Source: Bdellovibrionales bacterium
GTDB taxonomy: Bacteria; Bdellovibrionota; UBA1018
Length of the DNA: 10,267 nt
Reading direction: 5' to 3'
Assembly (NCBI GenBank): GCA_018968995.1
Contig: JAGWZD010000040.1
Span: 1-10,267 of the forward strand
The notes under the pieces were generated by a model, which searched no databases, was not told the DNA's origin, and saw only the letters and a list, made by a program, of their open reading frames with translations. Shown here piece after piece: positions 1-8,205 of this stretch. The first letter of the stretch is position 1. The number at the start of each line of letters is the position of its first letter. Made by a program: the position numbers and the translations under genes.

Positions 1-2
1 CT

Positions 3-1250
3 CTGTGGAAGCGTATCGGTGGCTATCATTTAATTTGGCCTCGAGACCTCTACCAGATGGCCACCACTTGGCTTGCGGTCGGAGACAATGCCTCGGCTCG
101 TGCCGCGTTTGCTCGCTTACGAACAGCCCAACTCACTGATGCCGACGGCGTCTGGGAATTTGGATTTAGAAAGCGCTCTCGAAATGGCTCTTTCATGCAG
201 AATTTCTGGGTGAATGGAGCACCGTACTGGCAGAGCCTACAAATGGATGAAACGGCTTTTCCAGTCATCCTGACCTACCGCCTTTGGAAAGAAGGGCAAA
301 TCTCGGTGACCGACAGCTGGGACATGGTGCGACGGGCCGCTGATTTCATTGCCGACTTTGGTCCTTGGACGGCGCAAGAGCGCTGGGAAGAAAACTTCGG
401 GGCATCGCCCGCGACGATTGCCTCAGAAATTTCGGCTCTCTATTGTGCTTCTGAAATCGCTCACGCTCAGGGCGACGATCAACGAGCTCAGAGATACCTC
501 AGAACTGCCGACTCCTGGAGTTCTAGACCCGGCGATAATCTAGAAAGTTGGACGTTCACACGATCGGGAGGCATGGGCAACGGTCGCTACTTCGTTCGAA
601 TCGAGGGCGCCTCGCGCTTAGATCAGACTTGGAATCCCGATGATCAATCCACCATCACGATCTCGAACGGTGGCCCCACACTACGTGAAAAAGATGTTCT
701 TGATGGCGGTTTCTTAGAGCTTGTACGCCTCGGGGTTCGAGACGCATTAGATCCTTCCATTCTGGAAACACTTCCCGAGTATGACTCGTTGTTACAGGTC
801 AGCGTTCCGGGGCGCGGTGTAAGCTACTACCGATACTCTCATGACCGTTACAATTATGACGATTCTAGTGGCCGTCAGACTCATGGAATGCTTTGGCCTC
901 TCCTGACCGGAGAACGCGGACATTACGCTCTGGCAGCCGCAGTATCGCGAGGCGCAACACCCTCGCAGAAAGATCAAGCGATTCTGCCCTACATCGCTGC
1001 GATGGAGGCCTTTGCGACTCCTTCGTTCATGATCCCCGAACAAGTTTGGGATGGCGGACCGGCAGCGGGGCAACCCACTGGAGCAGCCACGCCGTTGGGC
1101 TGGAGCCATGCCGAATACTTGAAGCTTTTGCGCTCGAGACGCGAGGGCCAAGTGTTTGATTTACTCCCGGCCGTGCTCGAGCGTTCTCGTCAACTTTCGA
1201 TTCGTTCACGAATCGAATCGTTCTTGGGACAACCCCCGAATCGGCGCTGA
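3..1250 (+). CDS. Glycoside hydrolase family 15 glucoamylase-like enzyme, C-terminal part (5' end outside window)
   Basis: Partial gene: the frame is open from base 3, before the first in-frame ATG at 57, and the bases ahead of that ATG encode GGYHLIWPRDLYQ, the conserved WPRD block of bacterial GH15 enzymes. About 415 residues are visible, whereas bacterial GH15 glucoamylases are usually 600-800, so an N-terminal beta domain and any signal peptide lie upstream. The family removes glucose from the non-reducing ends of starch, maltooligosaccharides or related alpha-glucans by inversion. Visible (alpha/alpha)6-barrel motifs are YWQSLQMDE near bases 225-260, ERWEENFGASPATIASEISAL with the likely general acid Glu at 387-389, and PLGWSHAEYLKLLRS with the likely general base Glu at 1113-1115. 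Both catalytic residues are present, so the enzyme is probably active. Family assignment is firm. Exact substrate (starch, dextran, trehalose or isomaltose) and location are open. The next gene has its own promoter, so this is probably a separate transcript. Confidence 0.88.
   Translation: MWKRIGGYHLIWPRDLYQMATTWLAVGDNASARAAFARLRTAQLTDADGVWEFGFRKRSRNGSFMQNFWVNGAPYWQSLQMDETAFPVILTYRLWKEGQISVTDSWDMVRRAADFIADFGPWTAQERWEENFGASPATIASEISALYCASEIAHAQGDDQRAQRYLRTADSWSSRPGDNLESWTFTRSGGMGNGRYFVRIEGASRLDQTWNPDDQSTITISNGGPTLREKDVLDGGFLELVRLGVRDALDPSILETLPEYDSLLQVSVPGRGVSYYRYSHDRYNYDDSSGRQTHGMLWPLLTGERGHYALAAAVSRGATPSQKDQAILPYIAAMEAFATPSFMIPEQVWDGGPAAGQPTGAATPLGWSHAEYLKLLRSRREGQVFDLLPAVLERSRQLSIRSRIESFLGQPPNRR
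1196..1217. repeat. Perfect 10-bp inverted repeat at the 3' end of the GH15 gene
   Basis: The arms TTCGATTCGT and ACGAATCGAA are exact reverse complements separated by TC. The repeat lies inside the coding sequence, ending 33 bases before the last base of the stop codon, and encodes part of an Ser-Ile-Arg-Ser-Arg-Ile-Glu stretch. RNA could fold it into a hairpin with a short loop. No T-run follows, so it does not look like a standard intrinsic terminator. It may be a chance palindrome, an mRNA-stabilising hairpin or a protein-binding site. Confidence 0.5.
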
Positions 1251-1281
1251 ACTCTCACTAGGCAAACTCTGTCCGTTGCGC

Positions 1282-1310
1282 TTGACCCTGGATTTGCGCC
1301 ATCCTAGAAC
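1282..1310 (+). promoter_or_regulatory. Predicted sigma-70-type promoter for the sucA operon
   Basis: TTGACC at 1282-1287 matches the -35 consensus in 5 of 6 positions. After a 17-base spacer, TAGAAC at 1305-1310 matches the -10 consensus in 4 of 6. Transcription would start near 1317, giving a leader of about 47 bases before the TTG start at 1364. It is the best promoter match I see in the 113-base gap after the GH15 gene. I see no convincing operator, riboswitch or terminator hairpin in that gap; a T-run at 1338-1343 lacks a stable stem before it. The call rests on consensus matching only. Confidence 0.5.
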
Positions 1311-1352
1311 GGTAGCCAAATTCCTTGAATCAAACGGTTTTTTGTCATCAAC

Positions 1353-1357
1353 GGGAG
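1353..1357 (+). promoter_or_regulatory. Ribosome binding site that sets the sucA start
   Basis: GGGAG lies 6 bases ahead of the TTG at 1364. The longer open frame can begin at TTG 1325, but no purine-rich site precedes that codon and the extra 13 residues do not resemble the N-terminus of the family. This supports 1364 as the true start. Confidence 0.6.
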
Positions 1358-1363
1358 TCGCCC

Positions 1364-4156
1364 TTGCTGTCGAACAGCTTTAAGTTCACCTACCTTTCAC
1401 CTCAAAACGCAGAATATATTGAGGAGCAATTTCAGCAGTATTTGAAAAGCCCTCAAGCCGCTGAGCCTACCTTTCGAGCACTCTTTGAAGGAATGGAGCT
1501 TGGACACGAGCTCGCCTCTCGCGAGTACGCTGAGCGCGCCGAAACAACTCGGGTTGAGCCCACATCTCTTGACTGGGATTCTGAACTCAAAGTCGTTCGT
1601 TTAATCGATACCTACCGAGAGATGGGGCGCGCACTAGCCTCCATTGATCCCCTCCATCCGGCGCCTAAAACTCACCCGCAATTGGAACTCGCAGCATTTG
1701 GTTTATCAACAGCCGACTTACCTCGATCCTTTCGTGCGGCAGGTCTGATTAGCCTGCCTGCTCCATCTCCTCTGTCTCAGATTCTGGAACGCCTCAAGCA
1801 AACCTATTGCTCGAGTGTTGCCTATGAAATCAGCCATATTGCCAACAAATCGGCTCGCGATTGGGTTCGGTCAAAGATTGAGTCTGGCGCTGCAACCAAG
1901 CTTTCGCCCTCAAAAGAGGACGCCAAACGCATCTTTAAGCGCCTGCTCGATAGTGAATCTCTGGAGCGATTTCTAGGTCTGAAGTTCGTTGCCGCTAAAC
2001 GCTTCTCGATCGAGGGAGCCGAGTCGTTAATTCCCACTCTGGATGAAACGATTGAAGCGGGTGCCGAATGGGGCATCGAAGAAGTCGTGCTTGGTATGGC
2101 CCACCGCGGACGCCTAAACGTTCTGGTGAACACTTTCGGCAAGAAGCCTGAGTATCTTTTCACGGAGTTTGAGGGCAACTACACGGTGGATCCTTCCGAA
2201 GGAGAAGGCGACGTGAAGTATCACAAAGGATACTCGCGCGACTGGACCACTCGCACTGGAAAAAAAGTGCACCTTTCTCTCGCCAATAACCCCAGCCATT
2301 TGGAATTTGTTGGAGCCGTGGTCACTGGAATGGCTCGGGCCAAGCAGCAGCTTCGAAGCGATGCTTCCCACTCAAAAGTACTCCCCATCATCATTCATGG
2401 CGATGCGGCGATGGCAGGCCAAGGCGTGGTTTATGAAACCATGAATTTTGTGGGCCTGGAGGGCTACTCTACTGGCGGGACCCTTCATATTGCGATCAAC
2501 AATCAGGTAGGGTTCACCACCGATCCGAAAGACTCCCGCTCAACGACCTACTGCACCGATATCGGCAAGATGCTGGATGCGCCTATTTTTCACGTCAATG
2601 GAGATGACGTCGAATCAGTGATCGCCGTAACCAAGCTTGCCCTAGAGTATCGACAAAAGTTTCATGCCGATGTGTTTATCGACCTCGTTTGCTACCGAAA
2701 GCACGGGCATAATGAAGGCGATGAGCCGCAGTTCACTCAGCCTGTTCTCTATAAGCTGATTAAAGCACACGACTCGCCTCGTGAAATTTACGGAAAGAAA
2801 ATCGCCGCTTCAGGGCTTGTTTCTGAGACTGAGCAAACCGCCGTTTCCGATTCCCGAATGGCTGAGCTCAATGAGGCCTTGGCCATCGCCAAAAAAGATG
2901 CCCCTCACCCTCATGCCGACACCTTGCACGGCAGGTGGCAGGGACTGAAGCGCGGAACTGAAAATGACATTTTAGAGTCGAGACCGAAAACTGCTGTAGA
3001 CGAAGCTACTCTTAAATTCATTGCAGAGAAGACCAATACTTCTCCTGAGGGTTTTAAACCGCACTCCAAGCTCGTTCGGTTTTTAGAAGAGCGCCTGAAG
3101 TCGATTCAAGAAGGCAAAGGCATGAGCTGGGGCACAGGCGAGTCACTGGCCTTTGGATCACTTCTTTTAGAGGGCCACCCCATCCGGCTTTCTGGACAAG
3201 ATGCCGAGCGTGGGACCTTCACTCACCGACACGCGGTGCTCAGTGATTTCGAGACCGGCCGAAAGATTTGCCTGCTCAATCAAATGAAAGCAGGTCAGGC
3301 GCAGCTTCAGGTGCATAACAGCCATCTCTCAGAGACTGGCGTCTTGGGCTTTGAATACGGCTATTCTTCGGTAGATCCGAATACGTTAACCATTTGGGAA
3401 GCTCAGTTCGGCGATTTCGCCAATGGCGCACAAGTGATTATCGATCAGTTCATTTCTACGGGCGAATCGAAGTGGTCTCGAATGAGTGGACTTGTCCTGC
3501 TTCTGCCTCATGGCTTTGAAGGCCAGGGGCCAGAACACTCCAGCGCAAGACTCGAACGCTTCTTACAGCTCTCGGGTCGTGGGAATTGGACTGTTTGTAA
3601 CTTCACGACTCCTGCACAGATTTTTCATGCCCTGAGAAGGCAAGTGAAGTGGAACTTCCGTAAGCCCATGATCATCATGAGCCCCAAGAGTCTACTTCGT
3701 CACCCCATGGCGATCTCCTCGCTTGAGGAATTCACGCAAGGCGGATTTCAGGAAGTAATGAATGATCCTTCGGCAGCTTCCTCGGCAGCCCAGGTAGAAC
3801 GCGTGGTGCTGTGCTCGGGCAAAGTGTACTACGATCTTCTAGCTGAAAAGCAGGCCAAGAAACACGAAACCACTGCTTTGGTGAGAGTGGAACAGCTTTA
3901 CCCCTGGCCCGAAAAGCAGCTGGAATCGATCCTGAAGAAATACCCTAACGCCAAGGATTTCGTCTGGACCCAAGAAGAACCCAAAAACATGGGGGCTTAC
4001 TGGTATGTCTGCCAGCAAGAGATGAAGCTCTGGAATGGCAAACCCCTTCGCTATGCAGGGCGAGCCTGGGCCGCCTCTCCAGCGGTAGGATCGCCCAAGG
4101 TGCACGAAGCAGAGCAAAAAGCCTTGATAGAAGAAACTTTTTTGAGGAAATCATGA
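1364..4156 (+). CDS. sucA: 2-oxoglutarate dehydrogenase E1 component (thiamine diphosphate-dependent)
   Basis: E1 decarboxylates 2-oxoglutarate on thiamine diphosphate and transfers the succinyl group to the lipoyl arm of SucB. From the TTG at 1364 the protein has 930 residues, close to E. coli SucA (933). It opens with the family's N-terminal segment ([18 protein letters not shown]), which in homologues contacts E2. Recognisable blocks, numbered from this start, are [11 protein letters not shown] at about 244-254, the active-site histidine blocks VKYHKGYS and [11 protein letters not shown], the cofactor-binding [14 protein letters not shown] at about 346-359, INNQVGFTT at about 378, and [18 protein letters not shown] at about 443-460. 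The C-terminal half carries the transketolase-like pyrimidine-binding and C-terminal domains ([46 protein letters not shown]). All expected regions are present and uninterrupted. The stop overlaps the sucB start as ATGA, indicating translational coupling. Starts at CTG 1367 or TTG 1325 are less likely alternatives. Confidence 0.97.
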   Translation: MLSNSFKFTYLSPQNAEYIEEQFQQYLKSPQAAEPTFRALFEGMELGHELASREYAERAETTRVEPTSLDWDSELKVVRLIDTYREMGRALASIDPLHPAPKTHPQLELAAFGLSTADLPRSFRAAGLISLPAPSPLSQILERLKQTYCSSVAYEISHIANKSARDWVRSKIESGAATKLSPSKEDAKRIFKRLLDSESLERFLGLKFVAAKRFSIEGAESLIPTLDETIEAGAEWGIEEVVLGMAHRGRLNVLVNTFGKKPEYLFTEFEGNYTVDPSEGEGDVKYHKGYSRDWTTRTGKKVHLSLANNPSHLEFVGAVVTGMARAKQQLRSDASHSKVLPIIIHGDAAMAGQGVVYETMNFVGLEGYSTGGTLHIAINNQVGFTTDPKDSRSTTYCTDIGKMLDAPIFHVNGDDVESVIAVTKLALEYRQKFHADVFIDLVCYRKHGHNEGDEPQFTQPVLYKLIKAHDSPREIYGKKIAASGLVSETEQTAVSDSRMAELNEALAIAKKDAPHPHADTLHGRWQGLKRGTENDILESRPKTAVDEATLKFIAEKTNTSPEGFKPHSKLVRFLEERLKSIQEGKGMSWGTGESLAFGSLLLEGHPIRLSGQDAERGTFTHRHAVLSDFETGRKICLLNQMKAGQAQLQVHNSHLSETGVLGFEYGYSSVDPNTLTIWEAQFGDFANGAQVIIDQFISTGESKWSRMSGLVLLLPHGFEGQGPEHSSARLERFLQLSGRGNWTVCNFTTPAQIFHALRRQVKWNFRKPMIIMSPKSLLRHPMAISSLEEFTQGGFQEVMNDPSAASSAAQVERVVLCSGKVYYDLLAEKQAKKHETTALVRVEQLYPWPEKQLESILKKYPNAKDFVWTQEEPKNMGAYWYVCQQEMKLWNGKPLRYAGRAWAASPAVGSPKVHEAEQKALIEETFLRKS

Positions 4157-5394
4157 AACACAACGTTTTTGCCCCAAGTGTTGGGGAATCGATCACCGAA
4201 GTCAGCATTCTGAAATGGCTGAAATCCAACGGCCAACAGGTTCGTAACGGCGAAGTTCTGCTCGAGATCGAATCCGATAAAGCCACTGTTGAAGTGGCGG
4301 CAGAAGCCACCGGCGCGCTCACCATTCTGAAGCAGGCCGGCGAGCGCATGACCGTAGGATCAGTGATTGGGATGATTGATGATGCAGTGACAGGTACAGC
4401 AGGAGCAGAGCCGGCGAAAGCAAGCGCTCCTACTTCTCCATCCCCTGCTCCATCTGCGGCTGCAGCAGCTCCGGCTCAAGCGGCCTCTAGTGGTGCACGC
4501 CCCTCGGGCTCGCAACCTTCGGGGCCAGCACTCAGCCAAATGGCTGCAGGTCCTGGCGCAAGTCCGGTTCGAGGTCACGCCGCAGGAGCCACAGCGGCTG
4601 GAATGGCGACGACCACCACACAAGCGGCACGCCATGCGCCTGTAGCAGCTCCCGCTGCCCCTACCCCACCTGCAGGACCCCAATACGTCGACCAACCCGG
4701 CGATCGACGTGTGCCCATGTCGATGCTTCGTCAGCGCATTGCAGAGCGCCTGAAGTATGCTCAAAGCACCGCAGCGATTCTCACGACATTCAATGAAGTC
4801 GATATGACGGCCGTGATGGCTCTGAGAAACAAGCACAAGGATGACTTCAAGGCAAAGCACGGGGTGCCGCTGTCTTTCATGTCGTTCTTCACACGCGCTT
4901 CAGTAGAAGCCCTCAAAGCCATTCCGGATGTGAACGCCTCGATTGACGGCAAAGACGTTATTTTTCACGACTACTGTGACATTGGAATCGCTGTAGGCAC
5001 TGACCGGGGCCTAGTGGTTCCTGTCATTCGTGGAGCCGATAAAATGGGCTTTGTGGATATTGAAAAGAAGATGGCTGAACTTGCCACCAAGGCTCGCGAT
5101 GGAAAGCTAGGGCTTGCCGATCTCGCGGGCGGAACCTTCACCATCTCGAATGGTGGAACCTACGGATCGCTTCTTTCCACACCGATTCTCAACCCTCCTC
5201 AGAGCGGAATCTTAGGAATGCACAAGATTCAGGAACGCCCCGTGGCCATCAATGGCAAGGTAGAAATTCGGCCGATGATGTACTTGGCCCTCTCCTACGA
5301 CCACCGCATTGTGGATGGTAAGGGCGCGGTCACTTTCCTCGTGCAGCTACGAGAATTCCTCGAGAACCCTGAAAAACTGAAATTCTCAATGTAA
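4153..5394 (+). CDS. sucB: Dihydrolipoyl succinyltransferase E2 component, with no recognisable E1/E3-binding domain
   Basis: E2 forms the core of the 2-oxoglutarate dehydrogenase complex and moves the succinyl group from its lipoyl arm to CoA. The protein has 413 residues. Residues 1-77 are a lipoyl domain, with Lys43 in ESDKATVE as the lipoylation site. Residues about 78-183 are low in charge and rich in Ala, Pro, Ser, Thr and Gly. From about 184 ([17 protein letters not shown], then LTTFNEVDM) to the end lies the acyltransferase domain, with His384 and Asp388 in the active-site motif DHRIVDG. The LTTFNEVDM block resembles succinyl- rather than acetyltransferases, agreeing with the adjacent sucA. 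The peripheral subunit-binding domain expected in the linker is not recognisable: residues about 125-152 ([17 protein letters not shown] and following) only faintly recall it, without the usual GTGxxGR core. GAGG at 4144-4147 lies 5 bases before the ATG, which overlaps the sucA stop by four bases. Confidence 0.96.
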   Translation: MKHNVFAPSVGESITEVSILKWLKSNGQQVRNGEVLLEIESDKATVEVAAEATGALTILKQAGERMTVGSVIGMIDDAVTGTAGAEPAKASAPTSPSPAPSAAAAAPAQAASSGARPSGSQPSGPALSQMAAGPGASPVRGHAAGATAAGMATTTTQAARHAPVAAPAAPTPPAGPQYVDQPGDRRVPMSMLRQRIAERLKYAQSTAAILTTFNEVDMTAVMALRNKHKDDFKAKHGVPLSFMSFFTRASVEALKAIPDVNASIDGKDVIFHDYCDIGIAVGTDRGLVVPVIRGADKMGFVDIEKKMAELATKARDGKLGLADLAGGTFTISNGGTYGSLLSTPILNPPQSGILGMHKIQERPVAINGKVEIRPMMYLALSYDHRIVDGKGAVTFLVQLREFLENPEKLKFSM

Positions 5395-5405
5395 CGGAGC
5401 AAGCC

Positions 5406-6821
5406 ATGGATACCCAATTCGACCTCATCGTCATCGGAGGCGGCCCTGCAGGATACGTGGCGGCCATTCGAGCGGCACAGCTGGGCATGAAGACCGCTTG
5501 TGTGGAGATGCGTAAAACCCTGGGTGGCACCTGCCTGAACGTCGGCTGCATCCCCTCGAAGGCTCTTCTAGAGTCCAGCGAGCACTTCTATCAGGCTAAA
5601 AATAAGTTTCAGAAGCATGGAATTGTTGTGGCTGATGTGAAGCTAGATCTCGAACAAATGCTCAAGCGCAAAGATGCAGTTGTGAGGCAACTCACCACCG
5701 GAATCGCCGGGCTCTTTAAGAAAAATGGCATCGCGTTCATTAACGGAAAAGGTCGTTTAGCGGGCTCTGAAGGTGCGCTCAAAAAAGTGGTCGTCAAAAC
5801 CGCGGAAGGTGAGCAGAGTTTCTCGGCTAAAAAAATCATCCTGGCTACTGGTAGCGAGCCCACGGAGCTTCCGTTTCTTAAGTTCGATGGAAAAAATGTG
5901 GTGAGCTCGACCGAGGCTTTAGAGTTTGCTCAAGTTCCAAAGCACTTGGTGGTCATCGGGGGTGGTGTGATTGGTCTTGAGATGGGCTCGGTTTGGGCTC
6001 GTCTTGGAGCGAAAGTCACTGTGGTCGAGTTCAATGACTGGATTGCAGGTGGATCGGATCGGCAGATTTCAGCAGAACTCATGAAGTCTCTATCCAAACA
6101 AGGCATTGAGTTTAAATTAGGACACAAGTGCCTAGGCGCCACGAAAAAAGGCGACTGGATGATGGTGGAAGCCGAAGATCGCAAGACCGGAGCAAAAGTG
6201 GTGCTTGAGGCCGATAAGATTCTGGTGTCCACAGGACGAAAGCCCTACTCCGATGGGCTTGGCCTAGAATCTTTTGGAATCGAGCGCGACGCTCAAGGCA
6301 GGGTTCCAGTAAGCGAAACCTATGAAACCTCTGCTGAGGGAATCTACGCTGTGGGAGATTTAATTGTGGGCGCCATGCTGGCCCACAAAGCAGAAGAAGA
6401 AGGAATCGCCGCTGTAGAGAACATCGCTGGAAAACATGGCCATGTGAACTACCAGGCCATTCCTAATGTCATCTACACTCACCCTGAGCTCGCCTCTGTC
6501 GGCTGGACCGAAGAAGAGCTCAAAGAGCGAGCCGTACCTTACAAAGTAGGAACCTTTCCCTACATGGCTAATGGTCGGGCCAAGGCCATGGAAGAGGCCG
6601 AAGGGCTGGTCAAGATCCTTGCCCATGCTCAGACAGACCGTGTCCTAGGGATTCATATCGTTGGGGCGCGAGCCGGAGACCTCATTGCTGAAGGTGTGGC
6701 GATGATGGAGTTTGGTGCGACTGCCGAAGATATTGCTCAAAGCTCACACGCTCATCCTTCTTTGGCTGAAGTCATGAAGGAAGCCGCACTTGCGGTCGGT
6801 AAGCGTCAGATTCACCTGTAA
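5406..6821 (+). CDS. lpdA: Dihydrolipoyl dehydrogenase E3 component
   Basis: E3 is an FAD flavoprotein that reoxidises the dihydrolipoyl arm of E2 and reduces NAD+. The 471-residue length is typical. Motifs in order are the FAD-binding GGGPAG at residues 11-16, the redox disulfide Cys43/Cys48 in GGTCLNVGCIPSK, the NAD-binding GGGVIG at 185-190, the second FAD motif YAVGDL with Asp318, and the C-terminal dimer-interface pair His450/Glu455 in HAHPSLAEV. All catalytic residues are present. GGAG at 5396-5399 lies 6 bases before the ATG, and the gap from sucB is 11 bases, so the gene is in the same transcript. The stop shares one base with the next start (TAATG). Its place after sucAB makes it the dedicated E3, although it could also serve other lipoyl complexes encoded elsewhere. 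Confidence 0.97.
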   Translation: MDTQFDLIVIGGGPAGYVAAIRAAQLGMKTACVEMRKTLGGTCLNVGCIPSKALLESSEHFYQAKNKFQKHGIVVADVKLDLEQMLKRKDAVVRQLTTGIAGLFKKNGIAFINGKGRLAGSEGALKKVVVKTAEGEQSFSAKKIILATGSEPTELPFLKFDGKNVVSSTEALEFAQVPKHLVVIGGGVIGLEMGSVWARLGAKVTVVEFNDWIAGGSDRQISAELMKSLSKQGIEFKLGHKCLGATKKGDWMMVEAEDRKTGAKVVLEADKILVSTGRKPYSDGLGLESFGIERDAQGRVPVSETYETSAEGIYAVGDLIVGAMLAHKAEEEGIAAVENIAGKHGHVNYQAIPNVIYTHPELASVGWTEEELKERAVPYKVGTFPYMANGRAKAMEEAEGLVKILAHAQTDRVLGIHIVGARAGDLIAEGVAMMEFGATAEDIAQSSHAHPSLAEVMKEAALAVGKRQIHL

Positions 6822-8200
6822 TGTGGAATCCAAAAAATCCCTACACCGGTGAGTCGCTGGCCCTTCTTCCAGGGTCAAGTGACAACGAGATTCGCTCCAG
6901 CATTTCTCGAGCGACACACTGTTTTTCCAAATGGCGGCACTCGACCGCAGATCGTCGTGCTGAGGTTCTTCTGGCTATCGCCAGCAGCCTCGAAACCCAG
7001 CGCTCCGAATTCACAGAGCTTCTGATTCGAGAGGCCGGAAAGCCCATCCGCTTAGCTCAAATTGAAGTCGACCGAGCCGTGCAGGTCTTTCGCTGGGCCG
7101 CCGGAGAGGCGCAGCGTTTTGCCGGAGAGCTTCTTCGTCTCGATGCGTTCCCAGGACGACCCTCGGGACTCGGAATTACCCAGCGTTTTCCGCGCGGGGT
7201 CGTGCTGGGTATCACTCCCTTTAATTTTCCTTTAAACCTTGTGGCCCATAAGGTGGCACCAGCCCTAGCGTGTGGCTGCAGCATTTTGATCAAGCCCTCT
7301 CCATTCACGCCACAAGTGGCTCTGAAGCTCGCCCAAATCGTTGAGGCCATTGAACCCGGGTTGATGCAAGTGGTACTCGCCTCTGACGCACAGACCGAAG
7401 CCCTCACAAAATCACCTGAGATCGCTACGATCTCATTCACCGGTTCAGCGCAAGTGGGATGGAAGATTCGAAGACAAGCACCAGAGAAGCCCACCACTTT
7501 AGAGCTTGGTGGATCGGCCTGGGTGATCGTGACCGGTGGAGAGCACTCTTTTTCGATTCCAGAAATGGCGACTCGGATACTACGCGGGGCTTATGGCTAC
7601 GCGGGGCAGAGCTGCATTTCAGTGCAAAACATTGCCGTGCACCGAGATCTGGCTGAAGCTCTGAGGGCTGAGCTTCAGGCACAAACCGAGAGTTTTGCTT
7701 ACGGCGACCCCACCCATCCAGAGACGTTCTGTGGCCCTGTCATTCACGCGCAATCCGCCTCACGGATTCGACAAGCCCTCGCTTCCGCAAAAATCCTTGC
7801 CTCGGCCCATGGCTCGAGCCAAAGAGGTACGCTCACGCCTGAGACGCTCATTGCCCCTACCCTGCTTCGGATTGAAAACTGGGCTGGCCCACTCGTGCAG
7901 CAGGAGCTCTTTGCTCCAGTAGTGAACTTGGGGATTTATGAAGACGTGAACCAGCTTGTGTCTCAGATCAACTCTGGGCCCTATGGACTTCAAACTGGAA
8001 TTTTCACCACTCATTGGCCGACCATTTCAACTCTTTACGCCAACCTTGAGGTAGGTGGAGTGATCATCAATGACGTTCCCACCACCCGCTACGATCATCA
8101 GCCCTACGGCGGAGTCAAACAAAGTGGACTGGGACGTGAAGGCATTCGCGCAGCCATGGATGAAATGACGGAGCCCAAGTTTCTGGCCCTATCCTACTAG
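6821..8200 (+). CDS. NAD(P)-dependent aldehyde dehydrogenase, substrate unknown
   Basis: This is a full-length aldehyde dehydrogenase superfamily member (459 residues, slightly short of the usual 470-500). Such enzymes oxidise an aldehyde to the acid with NAD+ or NADP+. Visible hallmarks are the oxyanion Asn135 in TPFNFPLNL, the cofactor-binding lysine in LIKPSPFTP, the Rossmann motif FTGSAQVG at about 206-213, the general base Glu228 in LELGGSA, the nucleophile Cys265 in YAGQSCISVQ, and the cofactor-ribose Glu362 in QQELFAPVV. The GITPFNFPLNL and GQSCISVQ wording resembles a poorly characterised branch near lactaldehyde/GapN-like enzymes (y4uC type, from memory); a specific substrate cannot be read from the sequence. 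The ATG overlaps the lpdA stop by one base, so translation is probably coupled to the dehydrogenase complex. No ribosome binding site stands out, which fits coupling. Succinic semialdehyde is a possible but unproven substrate. Confidence 0.92.
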   Translation: MWNPKNPYTGESLALLPGSSDNEIRSSISRATHCFSKWRHSTADRRAEVLLAIASSLETQRSEFTELLIREAGKPIRLAQIEVDRAVQVFRWAAGEAQRFAGELLRLDAFPGRPSGLGITQRFPRGVVLGITPFNFPLNLVAHKVAPALACGCSILIKPSPFTPQVALKLAQIVEAIEPGLMQVVLASDAQTEALTKSPEIATISFTGSAQVGWKIRRQAPEKPTTLELGGSAWVIVTGGEHSFSIPEMATRILRGAYGYAGQSCISVQNIAVHRDLAEALRAELQAQTESFAYGDPTHPETFCGPVIHAQSASRIRQALASAKILASAHGSSQRGTLTPETLIAPTLLRIENWAGPLVQQELFAPVVNLGIYEDVNQLVSQINSGPYGLQTGIFTTHWPTISTLYANLEVGGVIINDVPTTRYDHQPYGGVKQSGLGREGIRAAMDEMTEPKFLALSY

Positions 8201-8205
8201 CGCTC

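Noticed and set aside
57..59. ATG at 57 as the start of the GH15 gene
   Set aside because: The same frame is open to the left edge and encodes the conserved WPRD block, so this Met is internal to a truncated gene.
1320..1345. T-run after the GH15 gene as an intrinsic terminator
   Set aside because: No stable GC-rich stem precedes the six T residues; the bases before them pair only weakly.
4360..4860. Cys-rich 166-residue open frame antisense to sucB
   Set aside because: It is the complement of the Ala/Pro-rich linker: GCN alanine codons read antisense give Cys, Ser, Gly and Arg. It has no start signal or recognisable domain.
7057..7497. 146-residue open frame antisense to the aldehyde dehydrogenase gene
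   Set aside because: It lies entirely inside a well-supported gene, matches no family I recognise, and lacks a ribosome binding site.
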